DNA of 64,000 nt from UBA2040 sp041751955 (GCA_041751955.1 JBGSIB010000075.1:1-64000), one strand, 5' to 3'. Positions 34,250-43,383 are shown, numbered from the stretch's first letter. A program made the numbers and translations. Notes: generated by a model from the sequence alone, not told the origin.

Positions 34250-35188
34250 TTAATTGAATGCGTCATTTATTTTACTGGCCAAACGAGACACAGCTACTTC
34301 ATGCGCATGACATATCATATTTTTAACGGCGATATCATTGGAAATCCCGTGTCCAATGATAACATTTCCTTTGATGCCCAAGATAGGAGTTCCTCCGTAA
34401 TTTTCATAGTTAAATCGCTCAAAATATTCATCCTTGATGCCCCGTTTGCGCATCAAAGTATAAATACCTTCGGCTTCTTTTAACACTACATTTCCAGTAA
34501 AACCGTCGCAAACGATTACGTCGGCTACACCCGAAAACAAATCACGTCCTTCTACATTTCCTATGAAATTCATTTCATTTTGATCACGCAATAGACCATT
34601 TGTGGCAATAGTAACCATATTTCCTTTTTGATCCTCTTCACCTATGCTCAACAAAGCTATGCGCGGATTTTCAATTTGGTAAACGTTCTTTGCATACAAA
34701 GCTCCTAATTGAGCAAAAATCATCAAAGTTTCTGGTTTACAATCAGCGTTCGAACCGACATCCAAAAGAATGGTTTTCGTTCCATCAATTTGAGGAAGCG
34801 TAGAGGTGATACAAGGACGAGAAATACCATCAATCGCGCCTAATTTGAAAAGAGAACCGATAAGCATAGCTCCAGTGTTCCCAGTACTCGCAAAAGCCTG
34901 AATTTCTTTTTTAGCCAACAAATCAAAACCTACCGCAATAGAACTGTTTGGTTTAGAAGGGATTGCCTTGGTTGGGTGGTCGTTCATCGTAATAACATCG
35001 GGTGCATGAACTACCTCAAAGTCTTCCGGATTTGCCCCCAAAGCAGAAAGGCCACCTAAGATTTGCTCTTGGTCGCCTAACAATACTAATGTGCAATCCT
35101 GAGGAAGTTCTTGCTGTGCTAATAACGCCCCAGCTAAATTCGCATCCGGAGCAAAGTCACCACCCAATATATCGATTCCGATCTTCAT
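34250..35188 (-). CDS. plsX: Phosphate acyltransferase PlsX
   Basis: About 312 residues, starting at the ATG giving MKIGIDILGGDFAPDAN. One codon upstream is a TTG, which is less likely. The N-terminal DILGGDFAP and the segments MNDHPTKAIPSKPNSSI, ASTGNTGAML and VCDGFTGNVVLK match PlsX. It makes acyl-phosphate from acyl-ACP for phospholipid synthesis. It is 24 bases after rpmF, the classic rpmF-plsX-fabH arrangement. Confidence 0.96.
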   Translation of the reverse strand: MKIGIDILGGDFAPDANLAGALLAQQELPQDCTLVLLGDQEQILGGLSALGANPEDFEVVHAPDVITMNDHPTKAIPSKPNSSIAVGFDLLAKKEIQAFASTGNTGAMLIGSLFKLGAIDGISRPCITSTLPQIDGTKTILLDVGSNADCKPETLMIFAQLGALYAKNVYQIENPRIALLSIGEEDQKGNMVTIATNGLLRDQNEMNFIGNVEGRDLFSGVADVIVCDGFTGNVVLKEAEGIYTLMRKRGIKDEYFERFNYENYGGTPILGIKGNVIIGHGISNDIAVKNMICHAHEVAVSRLASKINDAFN

Positions 35189-35212
35189 CAAGAAGAAGTT
35201 TGGTTAAACAGC

Positions 35213-35404
35213 TTACGCTGCTACTTCTTTCTCAGCTACTACTTTTCCTTTGTAGTACAATTTTCCTTCATGCCAATGAGCATGATGAAATAAATGTGGC
35301 TGACCCGTTGTCGGGCATGTCGCGATATTGTTTGCAACCGCTTTTTTGTGGGTTCTTCTCTTGTCTCGTCTCGTTTTCGAGATCTTGCGTTTTGGATGTG
35401 CCAT
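35213..35404 (-). CDS. rpmF: Ribosomal protein bL32
   Basis: A 63-residue basic protein starting MAHPKRKISKTRRDKRRTHK, the bL32 signature (MAvPKrk-sksrr-rRrsh). The centre has CPTTGQPHLFHHAH with one Cys only, so the four-Cys zinc knuckle found in some bL32 forms is absent here. It lies between yceD (21 bases) and plsX, an arrangement conserved across bacteria. Confidence 0.96.
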   Translation of the reverse strand: MAHPKRKISKTRRDKRRTHKKAVANNIATCPTTGQPHLFHHAHWHEGKLYYKGKVVAEKEVAA

Positions 35405-35425
35405 TTTGCTTTATATTAAACCGTT

Positions 35426-35968
35426 TTAATTCAAATCTTTTAAAATTGACCATGGGGATTCGTCATCATCGTCTTCCTCATCGTCATCATAATCTTCGTC
35501 GTCGTCCTGATTCAGATTTACTATATGTTTTTCCATTGCAGCCATCATTTCTTCGTTGCATAAACCTTCTGGATGAACCAGTCTGCTTGGCAATGAAATA
35601 ATGATGAATTCATATATTAAATCCTTCACGTCAATCTGATATTCATCTGGATGCATTACGGTCAGTGAATCATCACCCGAATCTTCTAATCCGAATTTGA
35701 AATACTGTGTGTAATTTGCATCCACTGGCACCTGTAATGAATCTGTACAACGATCACAGGCCGTCACTATGTCTCCGTTGATAAAAAATTCACCAATCAA
35801 CATGGTTTCTTTTTTATCTAAGATCAGTTTGACCTGAATGTTGGCATCTTCTATGCCTGAATAATCATACTCTTCAAAGAACGACTGAACAATTTCAAAC
35901 TCAAACTCATGTTTGCCGTTTTTTAATCCTACAAAGGGGATTGAAAATGGACGTTTGATACTCTTCAT
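35426..35968 (-). CDS. yceD: YceD/DUF177 family protein (23S rRNA accumulation-related)
   Basis: The start chosen is the ATG at 35968 (MKSIKRPFSIPFVGLKNG). A TTG 21 bases upstream lies at the promoter element and is rejected. About 180 residues: an N-terminal beta-rich part, a conserved CDRCTDSLQVPV segment (CxxC, C81 and C84 in this numbering region) and a C-terminal very acidic tail of Asp and Glu runs. DUF177 members are encoded before rpmF in most bacteria, and E. coli YceD affects 23S rRNA accumulation. It is first in the rpmF-plsX-fabH-accBC operon, with a perfect -7 element 18 bases upstream. Confidence 0.88.
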   Translation of the reverse strand: MKSIKRPFSIPFVGLKNGKHEFEFEIVQSFFEEYDYSGIEDANIQVKLILDKKETMLIGEFFINGDIVTACDRCTDSLQVPVDANYTQYFKFGLEDSGDDSLTVMHPDEYQIDVKDLIYEFIIISLPSRLVHPEGLCNEEMMAAMEKHIVNLNQDDDEDYDDDEEDDDDESPWSILKDLN

Positions 35969-35986
35969 TTTCTGAAAATTGGAGGA

Positions 35987-35994
35987 CAAAGGTA
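35987..35994 (-). promoter_or_regulatory. -7 promoter element for the yceD-rpmF-plsX-fabH-accBC operon
   Basis: The minus strand reads TACCTTTG, a perfect TAnnTTTG, 18 bases before the ATG at 35968. It fixes the yceD start downstream of the TTG at 35989. Confidence 0.65.
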
Positions 35995-36045
35995 ATACTT
36001 TAATCTTAAGTAACGAAAGAATAAAGATTATTTTTCGTTTCTCAA

Positions 36046-37143
36046 CTACTCCATTTCTGGATTATGGTTTATACGTCTCTCGCGAGGTTGAATTTTCAAG
36101 TGATTCGCACTGTACTCTTTTAAGTTTTTTTGCATGCGATAAATGTCCATCGCTAAATAGATTGCTGAACGCATGGATTGTGCTGAGGCCTTGTCTTGAC
36201 CAGCAATATCGAAGGCTGTGCCATGGTCCGGAGAAGTTCTAACTATTGGCAAACCAGCGGTGTAATTTACACCTGTGTCAAATGCCAAAGCTTTGAATGG
36301 TGTCAATCCTTGATCGTGATACATGGCCAATACCGCATCATATTTCTGTAAAGATTCTGATCCAAAAAGCCCATCAGCAGGAAAAGGACCATAAGCAAGT
36401 ATGTCTTTTGCCTTCGCAATATTGATGCCTGGTAATATGGTTTCACTTTCCTCGTTGCCCATTTTTCCGTTCTCTCCAGCATGTGGATTGAATCCTAAAA
36501 CGGCAATACGTGGCCGTTGAATCCCAAAATCCTTGCGTAAACTGGCGTCTAATGCTTCAATTTTATGGGCAATCAATTCACGGGTTAACATTTTACTGAC
36601 CTCGTTTAGAGGAACATGTGATGTAACCAATGCAACCCGAAGATTGTCGCTAACCATCATCATCAAGGCTTCGGGTACACCTGACATATCCGCTAAATAT
36701 TCGGTATGCCCCGGAAATTTAAATCCAGCCATGGCAATGGTTTCTTTGGAAATAGGTGCTGTAACGAGAACATCAATTTTGTTGGCCGCTAAATCTTTTG
36801 TTGCTCCTTCCAAAGAGAGAAAAGCATATTTTCCGCCAGTTTCCGTGCTTTTACCATATTCGATATTTGGCTCTTCATTCCAAACCTGAACAACGTTTAT
36901 TTTTTTTCTTCGAGCATCGATTGCATCCGCGCAATTGTTGAAGAACATTTCTTCTCCATTAAAACTTTTGCGGACGGTATTTAAGGTCTTTGTGGAACCA
37001 TAAATGATTGGCGTGCAATTGGACAAAATTCTATTGTCCATCAAGGATTTTAGCACCACTTCTGGCCCAATTCCGTTGATGTCACCTAGAGAAATACCTA
37101 CTTTTATATCGAGAAGAGAATCTGATTCTTTTTCTTTTTCCAT
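36046..37143 (-). CDS. pdxA: 4-hydroxythreonine-4-phosphate dehydrogenase
   Basis: The start is the ATG giving MEKEKESDSLLDIKVGIS, because a perfect -7 element lies between it and a TTG at 37185. The 365-residue product shows ISLGDINGIGPEVVLKS near the N-terminus and the metal-binding His motifs FPGHTEYLAD, MYHDQGLTPFK and RTSPDHGTAFD of PdxA. It oxidises 4-phosphohydroxy-threonine in the DXP-dependent pathway to pyridoxal 5'-phosphate. It is upstream of yceD, which has its own promoter. Confidence 0.95.
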   Translation of the reverse strand: MEKEKESDSLLDIKVGISLGDINGIGPEVVLKSLMDNRILSNCTPIIYGSTKTLNTVRKSFNGEEMFFNNCADAIDARRKKINVVQVWNEEPNIEYGKSTETGGKYAFLSLEGATKDLAANKIDVLVTAPISKETIAMAGFKFPGHTEYLADMSGVPEALMMMVSDNLRVALVTSHVPLNEVSKMLTRELIAHKIEALDASLRKDFGIQRPRIAVLGFNPHAGENGKMGNEESETILPGINIAKAKDILAYGPFPADGLFGSESLQKYDAVLAMYHDQGLTPFKALAFDTGVNYTAGLPIVRTSPDHGTAFDIAGQDKASAQSMRSAIYLAMDIYRMQKNLKEYSANHLKIQPRERRINHNPEME

Positions 37144-37158
37144 TTGGAATCTTTTGTA

Positions 37159-37166
37159 CAAAAATA
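37159..37166 (-). promoter_or_regulatory. -7 promoter element for pdxA
   Basis: The minus strand reads TATTTTTG, a perfect TAnnTTTG, 15 bases before the ATG at 37143. Confidence 0.6.
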
Positions 37167-37189
37167 AGATTCTCCATAGAACCAATTAC

Positions 37190-38182
37190 CTATTTTCTGT
37201 ATTCGTATTCAAATGTTTCAAAGAAAGTATACGCTTCTTCACCTTGAACATTGTATTTTTTATGGACAATCTGAATGGGGCTAAAATCCATATTATTCGT
37301 GAATCTAGAAACTGTTCTTGATAAATAGGTGCCATTTGTGCGTGATGAATCAATATAACTGATGCAATAACCTCTCCTGTCATATTGAAAGCTTCGCTTG
37401 TTTTGAAATGGAGAATTGGTCATTTCAATTTCATGAATCAGATTCTTTTGATATGTAAAATTTTCTACTGAAAATTCTTGGACTGTATTTTTAACATGAT
37501 ACTTTTTTAAAGGCATGTAATAAGTGCCTTTTATTATTTTATCCGTAGGGGATGGTTTTAATTCTTTATGAATTTTTATAGCGCCCCAGTATTTTGCATC
37601 TGGTAAAACAAATATTTTGTCTTGTGTCTGAGGATTTTTATAAACCGCATATTTTTCAACCGTTTTTACGTGCTCAATAATCGGCTTGGTTATTGACTTT
37701 TTTGTTAGGTCTTTCGGATCATTTATTTCACTATCAAAAGGAAAATCTGTTTCTAACTGCGCTGGAGCGAAACCAATTATTGCCTGAAATGCGCCATATC
37801 GATAGGTTGATTTTCCAATTAATTTATTATCAAAATAAGTAAAATGAATTACCTTTTCTACCGTTCCGTTTTTTCTAAAAAAATAATGAAAAGTCTCTGC
37901 TGGAACAACTCTATCGGAGTCTAAACGCTCCATTTCAGCTGATTGGGGAAATATATTTCTGGTGACGTGGAATATATTCTTTGCTGAAATAAGTGAATCA
38001 TTGAACCATAATGGGAAAGAAAATTCTTTGTCAAAATCAGAAAAAAGCAAGTGATTTCGGATAATTGAATTGGGTGCATGATTGCCAATACCAAAATCAT
38101 TTTCTTTTTTGTCTTCTTTACAAGATAAAAGAAATAAGAAGGTAAGGATTCCAAAAGCGGAGAAAAAACTGGAAGATCGCAT
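37190..38182 (-). CDS. Putative lipoprotein, unknown function
   Basis: About 330 residues from the ATG giving MRSSSFFSAFGILTF. The signal sequence ends in the lipobox FLFLLSCKEDKK, so it is a lipoprotein. The rest is beta-rich with many Tyr, Phe and Asn residues and repeated strands of the kind seen in RHS-like or MORN-like sheets, but I recognise no family. An upstream ATG (38194) coincides with a perfect -7 element and is therefore rejected, which would make the mRNA nearly leaderless. The gene is divergent from the radical-SAM gene at 38265. Confidence 0.7.
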   Translation of the reverse strand: MRSSSFFSAFGILTFLFLLSCKEDKKENDFGIGNHAPNSIIRNHLLFSDFDKEFSFPLWFNDSLISAKNIFHVTRNIFPQSAEMERLDSDRVVPAETFHYFFRKNGTVEKVIHFTYFDNKLIGKSTYRYGAFQAIIGFAPAQLETDFPFDSEINDPKDLTKKSITKPIIEHVKTVEKYAVYKNPQTQDKIFVLPDAKYWGAIKIHKELKPSPTDKIIKGTYYMPLKKYHVKNTVQEFSVENFTYQKNLIHEIEMTNSPFQNKRSFQYDRRGYCISYIDSSRTNGTYLSRTVSRFTNNMDFSPIQIVHKKYNVQGEEAYTFFETFEYEYRK

Positions 38183-38187
38183 AGAAA

Positions 38188-38195
38188 CAAACATA
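38188..38195 (-). promoter_or_regulatory. -7 promoter element, probably giving a leaderless lipoprotein mRNA
   Basis: The minus strand reads TATGTTTG, a perfect TAnnTTTG, five bases before the ATG at 38182. The expected transcript start falls at or next to that ATG. Confidence 0.5.
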
Positions 38196-38252
38196 CGAAA
38201 AAACAGAATGAATTGAACAAAACGATAATTTTTGTGCTGTTTCCCTTTTGTC

Positions 38253-38260
38253 TACCTTTG
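38253..38260 (+). promoter_or_regulatory. -7 promoter element, probably giving a leaderless ygiQ mRNA
   Basis: TACCTTTG is a perfect TAnnTTTG, four bases before the GTG at 38265. The expected transcript start coincides with the start codon. Confidence 0.5.
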
Positions 38261-38264
38261 CACC

Positions 38265-40193
38265 GTGATAGACGAACGCCCCATAACTGATTGGTTGCCC
38301 ATTACCAAAAAAGAAGCCGATAAACGTGGCTGGAATGAACTGGATGTAATCCTCATTTCTGGCGATGCATATGTTGACCATCCTGCATTTGGAACAGCTG
38401 TGGTTGGTCGAATAATTGAATCAGAAGGATTTAAAATAGGTATCGTTGCACAACCCAATTGGAAAGATGATTTGAGGGATTTCAAAAAATTTGGGAAACC
38501 GAAATATTTCTTTGGTGTCACTGCGGGTTGTATGGATTCTATGGTCAATCATTACACTGCCAATAAGCGTTTGCGCTCCACAGATGCATACACACCAGGT
38601 GGGCAAGCAGGTTTCAGACCAGATTATGCTACAACAGTTTATTCGAAAATATTAAAGGATTTATATCCTGATGTTCCCTTAATGATCGGTGGAATAGAAG
38701 CTTCACTTCGCCGCGTAACGCATTACGACTATTGGGAGGATCGTTTGATGCCGACTATTTTGGAAGATTCCAAAGCTGATATTTTAGTTTACGGAATGGG
38801 GGATCAGCCACTTCGTGAAATGTTGCGTTTACTCAAAAAAGGAGTACCCTTTTCCAATCTTCGTACCTTGAAGCAAGTTGCTTTCATTCAGGAAGAAGAG
38901 GAGGAATTGCCCCGAAACAAAAATTGGGAAACAGTTGAATTGTCTTCGCATGAAGATTGTTTAGAAGATAAAATTAAATACGCCGCAAATTTTAAAGTTG
39001 TTGAGGTGGAATCCAACAAGTGGGAGGCTAATCGCATTATACAAAAGGTAGGAAAACGCACTTTGGTGATTAATCCGCCATACAAAACTATGGAGGAAAA
39101 AGAGATTGACGCCTCCTTCGATTTGCCTTATACAAGAGCGCCACATCCAAAATACAAGAACAGAGGAGCCATTCCAGCTTTCGATATGATTAAATTTTCC
39201 ATCAACATGCACCGCGGGTGTTTTGGTGGTTGTTCTTTTTGCACCATTTCTGCTCATCAGGGTAAATTTATTGCTTCAAGAAGTGAAAAATCGATTTTAA
39301 GAGAGGTGGAACAAGTGGTGGAAGACCCTACTTTCAAAGGTTACATTTCAGATTTGGGCGGACCTTCTGCCAACATGTACAAAATGAAAGGTAAGGATGA
39401 GGCGATCTGTGCAAGATGCACAAGCCCAAGCTGCATACATCCTGTGATTTGCAACAATTTGGACACTTCCCATAAGCCAATGACAGAATTGTACCGCAAA
39501 GTTGACGCTCATCCAAAAGTGAAAAAAGCATTTGTCGGTTCTGGAATACGCTATGATTTGTTAGTTGATGATTTCAATAAAAATAATGATGACGGTAACC
39601 ACGACGAATACATCGAGCAAGTTGTAACACGTCATGTCAGCGGACGATTGAAAGTTGCGCCTGAGCACACTTCTGATGCAACTTTGCGGGTAATGCGGAA
39701 ACCGTCATTCAAATATTTCCACAAATTCAAGGAGAAATACGAGAAAATTTCAGAGAAACATGGACTGAAACAACAGCTGATTCCTTATTTCATAAGTTCT
39801 CATCCTGGATGTGAGGAACAGGATATGGCGAATTTGGCGGCTGAAACAAAAGACATGGGTTTCCAATTGGAACAAGTACAAGATTTCACACCAACGCCGA
39901 TGACTGTCGCTACGGTCATTTATTATTCAGGTGTTCATCCTTATACTTTAAAACCTGTTGCAACCGTAAAGACCAAAGAAGAAAAATTGAATCAAAATCG
40001 TTTCTTTTTTTGGTATAAGCGCGAAAACAGAGACTATATCCGCAAGGCATTACAAAAAGCTAAACGTCCGGAATTGATTGAAAAATTGTTAGACGAACCG
40101 CAAGCTATTGAGTCTAAAAAACCTGCAATGCCGAATTCTGGAAACAAGCCTGTTCCGAAATGGTTGGAGGAAAGAAGAAAAAAAGGTAGATAG
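38265..40193 (+). CDS. ygiQ: YgiQ family radical SAM protein
   Basis: The start chosen is the GTG giving (M)IDERPITDWLPITKKEAD, which aligns with the YgiQ N-terminus. The 642-residue protein has the UPF0313 domain with ISGDAYVDHPAFGTA, a radical-SAM cluster motif CFGGCSFCTISAHQG (CxxxCxxC) near the middle, a second Cys set CARCTSPSCIHPVIC, and the C-terminal DUF3362-type region with DFTPTPMTVATVIYY. The reaction of YgiQ proteins is not established. It is divergent from a lipoprotein gene and is transcribed alone. No Shine-Dalgarno sequence is possible if the transcript starts at the GTG. Confidence 0.9.
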   Translation: MIDERPITDWLPITKKEADKRGWNELDVILISGDAYVDHPAFGTAVVGRIIESEGFKIGIVAQPNWKDDLRDFKKFGKPKYFFGVTAGCMDSMVNHYTANKRLRSTDAYTPGGQAGFRPDYATTVYSKILKDLYPDVPLMIGGIEASLRRVTHYDYWEDRLMPTILEDSKADILVYGMGDQPLREMLRLLKKGVPFSNLRTLKQVAFIQEEEEELPRNKNWETVELSSHEDCLEDKIKYAANFKVVEVESNKWEANRIIQKVGKRTLVINPPYKTMEEKEIDASFDLPYTRAPHPKYKNRGAIPAFDMIKFSINMHRGCFGGCSFCTISAHQGKFIASRSEKSILREVEQVVEDPTFKGYISDLGGPSANMYKMKGKDEAICARCTSPSCIHPVICNNLDTSHKPMTELYRKVDAHPKVKKAFVGSGIRYDLLVDDFNKNNDDGNHDEYIEQVVTRHVSGRLKVAPEHTSDATLRVMRKPSFKYFHKFKEKYEKISEKHGLKQQLIPYFISSHPGCEEQDMANLAAETKDMGFQLEQVQDFTPTPMTVATVIYYSGVHPYTLKPVATVKTKEEKLNQNRFFFWYKRENRDYIRKALQKAKRPELIEKLLDEPQAIESKKPAMPNSGNKPVPKWLEERRKKGR

Positions 40194-40232
40194 TTAGTTC
40201 TTTAACTTAAAGTCTATAATTCAGCTGAAGAT

Positions 40233-40610
40233 TTATGGAATGACTCTTAAAAATGTCCTCTGAATAATCAAAAACAATACTCCTCCGAACGCGTACATCC
40301 AAATGTCTAAATAATCTGATGTGTAGGGATGAGTGTTCGCACGAAAATTTGGTAAATACCATTCAAAATATAGCGATACCAAAGCAACTTGAAGGAAAAC
40401 AAGGCCAGGTGAAATAGTGATTGTTGGGTCTCGTTTCAAGGTTCGAACAAAGAAGAGCGCAAGCACGCACATCGTTGGGACAAAAAGTAAATCTGTGAAT
40501 TGAAATTTGAAGAACGAAGGCAATTCCTCAAAATGTGTTCGAAGATATCGCGCTATGAAATAGACGGACATCAAGCCAAAAAACCAGATTAAAAGTTTTC
40601 GATTAGCCAT
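40233..40610 (-). CDS. Hypothetical membrane protein
   Basis: A 125-residue protein with four predicted membrane helices and the motif TDLLFVPTMCVLALFF in the second. I do not recognise the family with certainty. The N-terminus MANRKLLIWFFGLMS begins directly with a helix. It overlaps the preceding zinc-ribbon gene by eight bases, so the two are probably translated together. It converges on ygiQ. Confidence 0.7.
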   Translation of the reverse strand: MANRKLLIWFFGLMSVYFIARYLRTHFEELPSFFKFQFTDLLFVPTMCVLALFFVRTLKRDPTITISPGLVFLQVALVSLYFEWYLPNFRANTHPYTSDYLDIWMYAFGGVLFLIIQRTFLRVIP

Positions 40611-40896
40611 TGGGTGATGCAGCTAAGTAGGCAAATAATGAAGCGATTCCAACAAAAATAACCGAAACTGTATAAACTATTTTATAAAGAATTCTTAGTA
40701 CCCAAAACCGATGATTTTTCCATTTGTCTAGGAAAATATCCATGGAACTTGGTGGGGTTGTTAAACGCCTATGTTCCCTCTCCGCCTCTCTTTTTTCTTC
40801 AATAATGATAGGGGACAACAGTGTTTTACAAGCAGTGCAATAATCTTGATCTAAATTCCACTTACCACAAGAAGGACATTTACGTTCCGTCGACAT
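40603..40896 (-). CDS. Small zinc-ribbon membrane protein
   Basis: The start is the ATG giving MSTERKCPSCGKWNLDQDYC, because a perfect -7 element sits between it and an upstream GTG at 40932. The 97-residue product has a four-Cys zinc ribbon at its N-terminus (CPSC and CTAC), a charged linker, and one or two membrane helices near the C-terminus (ILYKIVYTVSVIFVGIASLF). It overlaps the next membrane-protein gene by eight bases. Function unknown. Confidence 0.75.
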   Translation of the reverse strand: MSTERKCPSCGKWNLDQDYCTACKTLLSPIIIEEKREAEREHRRLTTPPSSMDIFLDKWKNHRFWVLRILYKIVYTVSVIFVGIASLFAYLAASPNG

Positions 40897-40912
40897 AAGT
40901 TGTGTTTTAAAG

Positions 40913-40920
40913 CAAAGATA
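40913..40920 (-). promoter_or_regulatory. -7 promoter element for the zinc-ribbon/membrane protein pair
   Basis: The minus strand reads TATCTTTG, a perfect TAnnTTTG, 16 bases before the ATG at 40896. Confidence 0.6.
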
Positions 40921-40965
40921 ATCCTTTAACACATAATTTTGATATACTTTATTTTACTCGTTGCC

Positions 40966-42093
40966 TTATTCGCTAATAAATTTACTCAGAACCTCCCAAA
41001 CTTCTTCCGCCGCTTTGTCCCAGGAAAACAAAAGTGATCGTTCAAGTCCTTTTTTACTCAGTTCAAGCTGCAGATTTTCATCCATCGATAAGGTTTTCAT
41101 ATTCTTTACAATATCTTCTACTGAAAACGGGTCACAATAAATCGCAGCTTCACCAGCTACTTCAGGTAAACTAGTTTTGTTACCAGAAATAATCGGAATA
41201 CCACATTTCATTGCTTCAACTAGCGGAATACCAAAACCTTCAAAGTAAGGAACGTAAACCATAATATTTGCCGCAGCTACAATTTTAGTTAAGGATTGCA
41301 GCGGTAAATGTCCTTTGAAATGAACTTGAGATAATGCGTTTGGACTCAGTATTTCTGAAAAATTTTGCGCTTTCCACAAAGCAGCTCCCACAATGACTAA
41401 ATGGTAGTCTGATGCCGGATTTTCTTTCGTGAATTGCTCGAAAGCCAAAAGCAATCTATCTAAATTCTTGCGAGGATGAAGAGAACCAACAAATAGAAAA
41501 TACGGATGACCTCCTGATTCTTGCTGGCGAATTTTTTGTTTTTGGGCTTCGTCTATGGGTTGGTATACTTCACTTGCTCCGTTCCAGACAGCTGTTATTT
41601 TATCTTCAGAAACACCATATTTATTGGCAATATCTTGTTTCGAATATTCCGATACAGTTAGGATATGCTGAGCCTTTTTCGCAAATTTCGGAAAGAAATG
41701 GCGTAAATATCGCCTAGCTAGAAGCGGCAAGTCTTTTGGGAAATGCTCAAAATTGATATCATGAATGGTGCCGATTTGGGGAACTTTGGAGAACAAGGAA
41801 AGATAACCATCGGGTGAAAAGAAGACATCTATTTTGTGTTTTTTCAAGGCGTGAGGCAAAGAAAAATCGAAAAACAATGGGAATAAAAAGGGATGTCTCG
41901 CTGGCGGAAAAAGAACAACTGGAGTCACATTTTTCCCGAAAACAAATCGCTCTTCAAATTGTCGATCGAAAAAGAAAACGAACTCGTGTTCCGGATGATT
42001 TTCTACCAAACGTTTGCAAATTTCATAGGTATACCATCCAAAACCTTCCATTTTGTCTTTCAACAAAAACCGTGTATTTATGCCAATTCGCAT
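40966..42093 (-). CDS. GT4-family glycosyltransferase
   Basis: A 375-residue GT-B enzyme. The N-terminal MRIGINTRFLLKDKMEGFGWY region is the acceptor side. The donor side has FLFVGSLHPRKNLDRLLLAF and the sugar-nucleotide motif YFEGFGIPLVEAMKCGIPII (E-x7-E type), then NKTSLPEVAGEAAIYCDP. It probably transfers a sugar in envelope polysaccharide or lipid synthesis, but donor and acceptor are unknown. Its ATG overlaps the stop of the metallo-beta-lactamase gene by one base, so the two are coupled. Confidence 0.88.
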   Translation of the reverse strand: MRIGINTRFLLKDKMEGFGWYTYEICKRLVENHPEHEFVFFFDRQFEERFVFGKNVTPVVLFPPARHPFLFPLFFDFSLPHALKKHKIDVFFSPDGYLSLFSKVPQIGTIHDINFEHFPKDLPLLARRYLRHFFPKFAKKAQHILTVSEYSKQDIANKYGVSEDKITAVWNGASEVYQPIDEAQKQKIRQQESGGHPYFLFVGSLHPRKNLDRLLLAFEQFTKENPASDYHLVIVGAALWKAQNFSEILSPNALSQVHFKGHLPLQSLTKIVAAANIMVYVPYFEGFGIPLVEAMKCGIPIISGNKTSLPEVAGEAAIYCDPFSVEDIVKNMKTLSMDENLQLELSKKGLERSLLFSWDKAAEEVWEVLSKFISE

Positions 42094-42734
42094 TAAAATT
42101 CGTGAATGTAATTGGTTAATTTTTCATGACCAATCGTTGTGTTATCGCCATGACCAGAAAGTACAAGGGTATCATCAGGTAAATGAAACATGATATCAAA
42201 AATAGTGCGCTTCAAGATTTCCATGGAGCCACCGGGCAAATCTGTACGACCAAAACTACCTTTGAAAAGGACGTCTCCATTTACCACAACTTTTTCTTTT
42301 TCATTGTAAAAAACTACGTGGCCAGGTGCATGTCCTGGCGTATGCAGTACTTTAAATTCCATATCGCCAAATGTTAAAGTTTCGCCGCCTTGCAAAATTA
42401 CAGTTGGTGATGGTGAAGCTTTATAACCTTCGAAACCATATAAATGGGCATAACCAGTAACTGAATTAAGAATTGGAATGTCATTTATATGCAGGTAGTA
42501 TGGAACAGAGAATTGAGACAAAACAAATTGGTTACCCAAAACATGATCAATATGCGCATGTGTATTGAGTAAAGCGAGCACATTTAAGTTATTTTCTTGG
42601 ATATATTTTAGGAGTTCGTCCTCTTCGTAACGGTCGTAACATCCAGGATCGACAATTACACAATTCCCAGTTTTATCGGATAAAACATAGGTGTTTTCTT
42701 GAAATCCGTTAAAGGTGAATTTTTTAATGTTCAT
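42093..42734 (-). CDS. Metallo-beta-lactamase fold hydrolase (glyoxalase II-like)
   Basis: About 213 residues from the ATG giving MNIKKFTFNGFQENTYVL. ATG 42749 is an alternative, while an upstream start at 42794 adds unrelated residues. The metal motif NTHAHIDHVLGN (HxHxDH) is followed by HTPGHAPGHVVF, NGDVLFKGSFGRTDLPGG (metal-bridging Asp) and LSGHGDNTTIGHEK. These are the glyoxalase II-like subfamily features, so a thioester hydrolase is possible. It is first of a two-gene operon with the GT4 gene. Confidence 0.88.
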   Translation of the reverse strand: MNIKKFTFNGFQENTYVLSDKTGNCVIVDPGCYDRYEEDELLKYIQENNLNVLALLNTHAHIDHVLGNQFVLSQFSVPYYLHINDIPILNSVTGYAHLYGFEGYKASPSPTVILQGGETLTFGDMEFKVLHTPGHAPGHVVFYNEKEKVVVNGDVLFKGSFGRTDLPGGSMEILKRTIFDIMFHLPDDTLVLSGHGDNTTIGHEKLTNYIHEF

Positions 42735-42817
42735 GTGAAGATCTTTCATAGAATATAAAATTAGCACGATTTTATGAAAAACTGTCCGTGGCATGAACTT
42801 TGGATATCCCTAATACT

Positions 42818-42825
42818 TATATTTG
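42818..42825 (+). promoter_or_regulatory. -7 promoter element for the lipoprotein gene at 42842
   Basis: TATATTTG is a perfect TAnnTTTG, 16 bases before the ATG. Confidence 0.6.
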
Positions 42826-42841
42826 CTAAAAATTTAGAAAA

Positions 42842-43378
42842 ATGAAACGATTGTTTTTTGCCCTACTTGGAGTTGCTGTTTTGAGTAGTTGTGCTGTAAA
42901 GAAGCCCTTTACAAATGCATTGAAAGAAGAATATAATTTAACGGATCAATCCATGAAAGCCGTACAATTCTTCGTTTCTTCAGAAATTATCTTAGAACGA
43001 TCTAGTTCGAAAGGATCAACTGGAACTACATCTGACGGTACTATTGTCAGCACAAGTTCTAAAAACCAAGACAGAATCTTGATTCTTCCACGAACGAAAT
43101 GTGTTTTGGAAAAAACGTCGGAAAATGGATCAGTATTAATCAGATTTGAAACAGGACCAGGAAAATATATCACTTTCGCTACAAGACCTAATATGGATGC
43201 AGGAAGATTTTATTTTCAAGCGGCTTGGGAAAAAGGAAAAGGCGGTAAAATTGAATACGGTGACAAAGAAGAATATTTTGCTACCCCTTCTAGTGGCGAA
43301 GCGTATTTGATGGTCAAAGTGAAGAAATCTCAGAAAACTAAACGCAAAGACCGAGTGGTCAAAGGAATGAAAGTTTAA
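42842..43378 (+). CDS. Putative lipoprotein, unknown function
   Basis: A 178-residue protein with signal sequence and lipobox VLSSCAVKK. The mature part is beta-rich, with a Ser/Thr-rich stretch (RSSSKGSTGTTSDGTIVSTS) in the middle and a Lys-rich basic C-terminus (KKSQKTKRKDRVVKG). I do not recognise the family. It has its own promoter and is followed by a strong terminator, so it is a single-gene unit. Confidence 0.75.
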   Translation: MKRLFFALLGVAVLSSCAVKKPFTNALKEEYNLTDQSMKAVQFFVSSEIILERSSSKGSTGTTSDGTIVSTSSKNQDRILILPRTKCVLEKTSENGSVLIRFETGPGKYITFATRPNMDAGRFYFQAAWEKGKGGKIEYGDKEEYFATPSSGEAYLMVKVKKSQKTKRKDRVVKGMKV

Positions 43379-43383
43379 AAATT

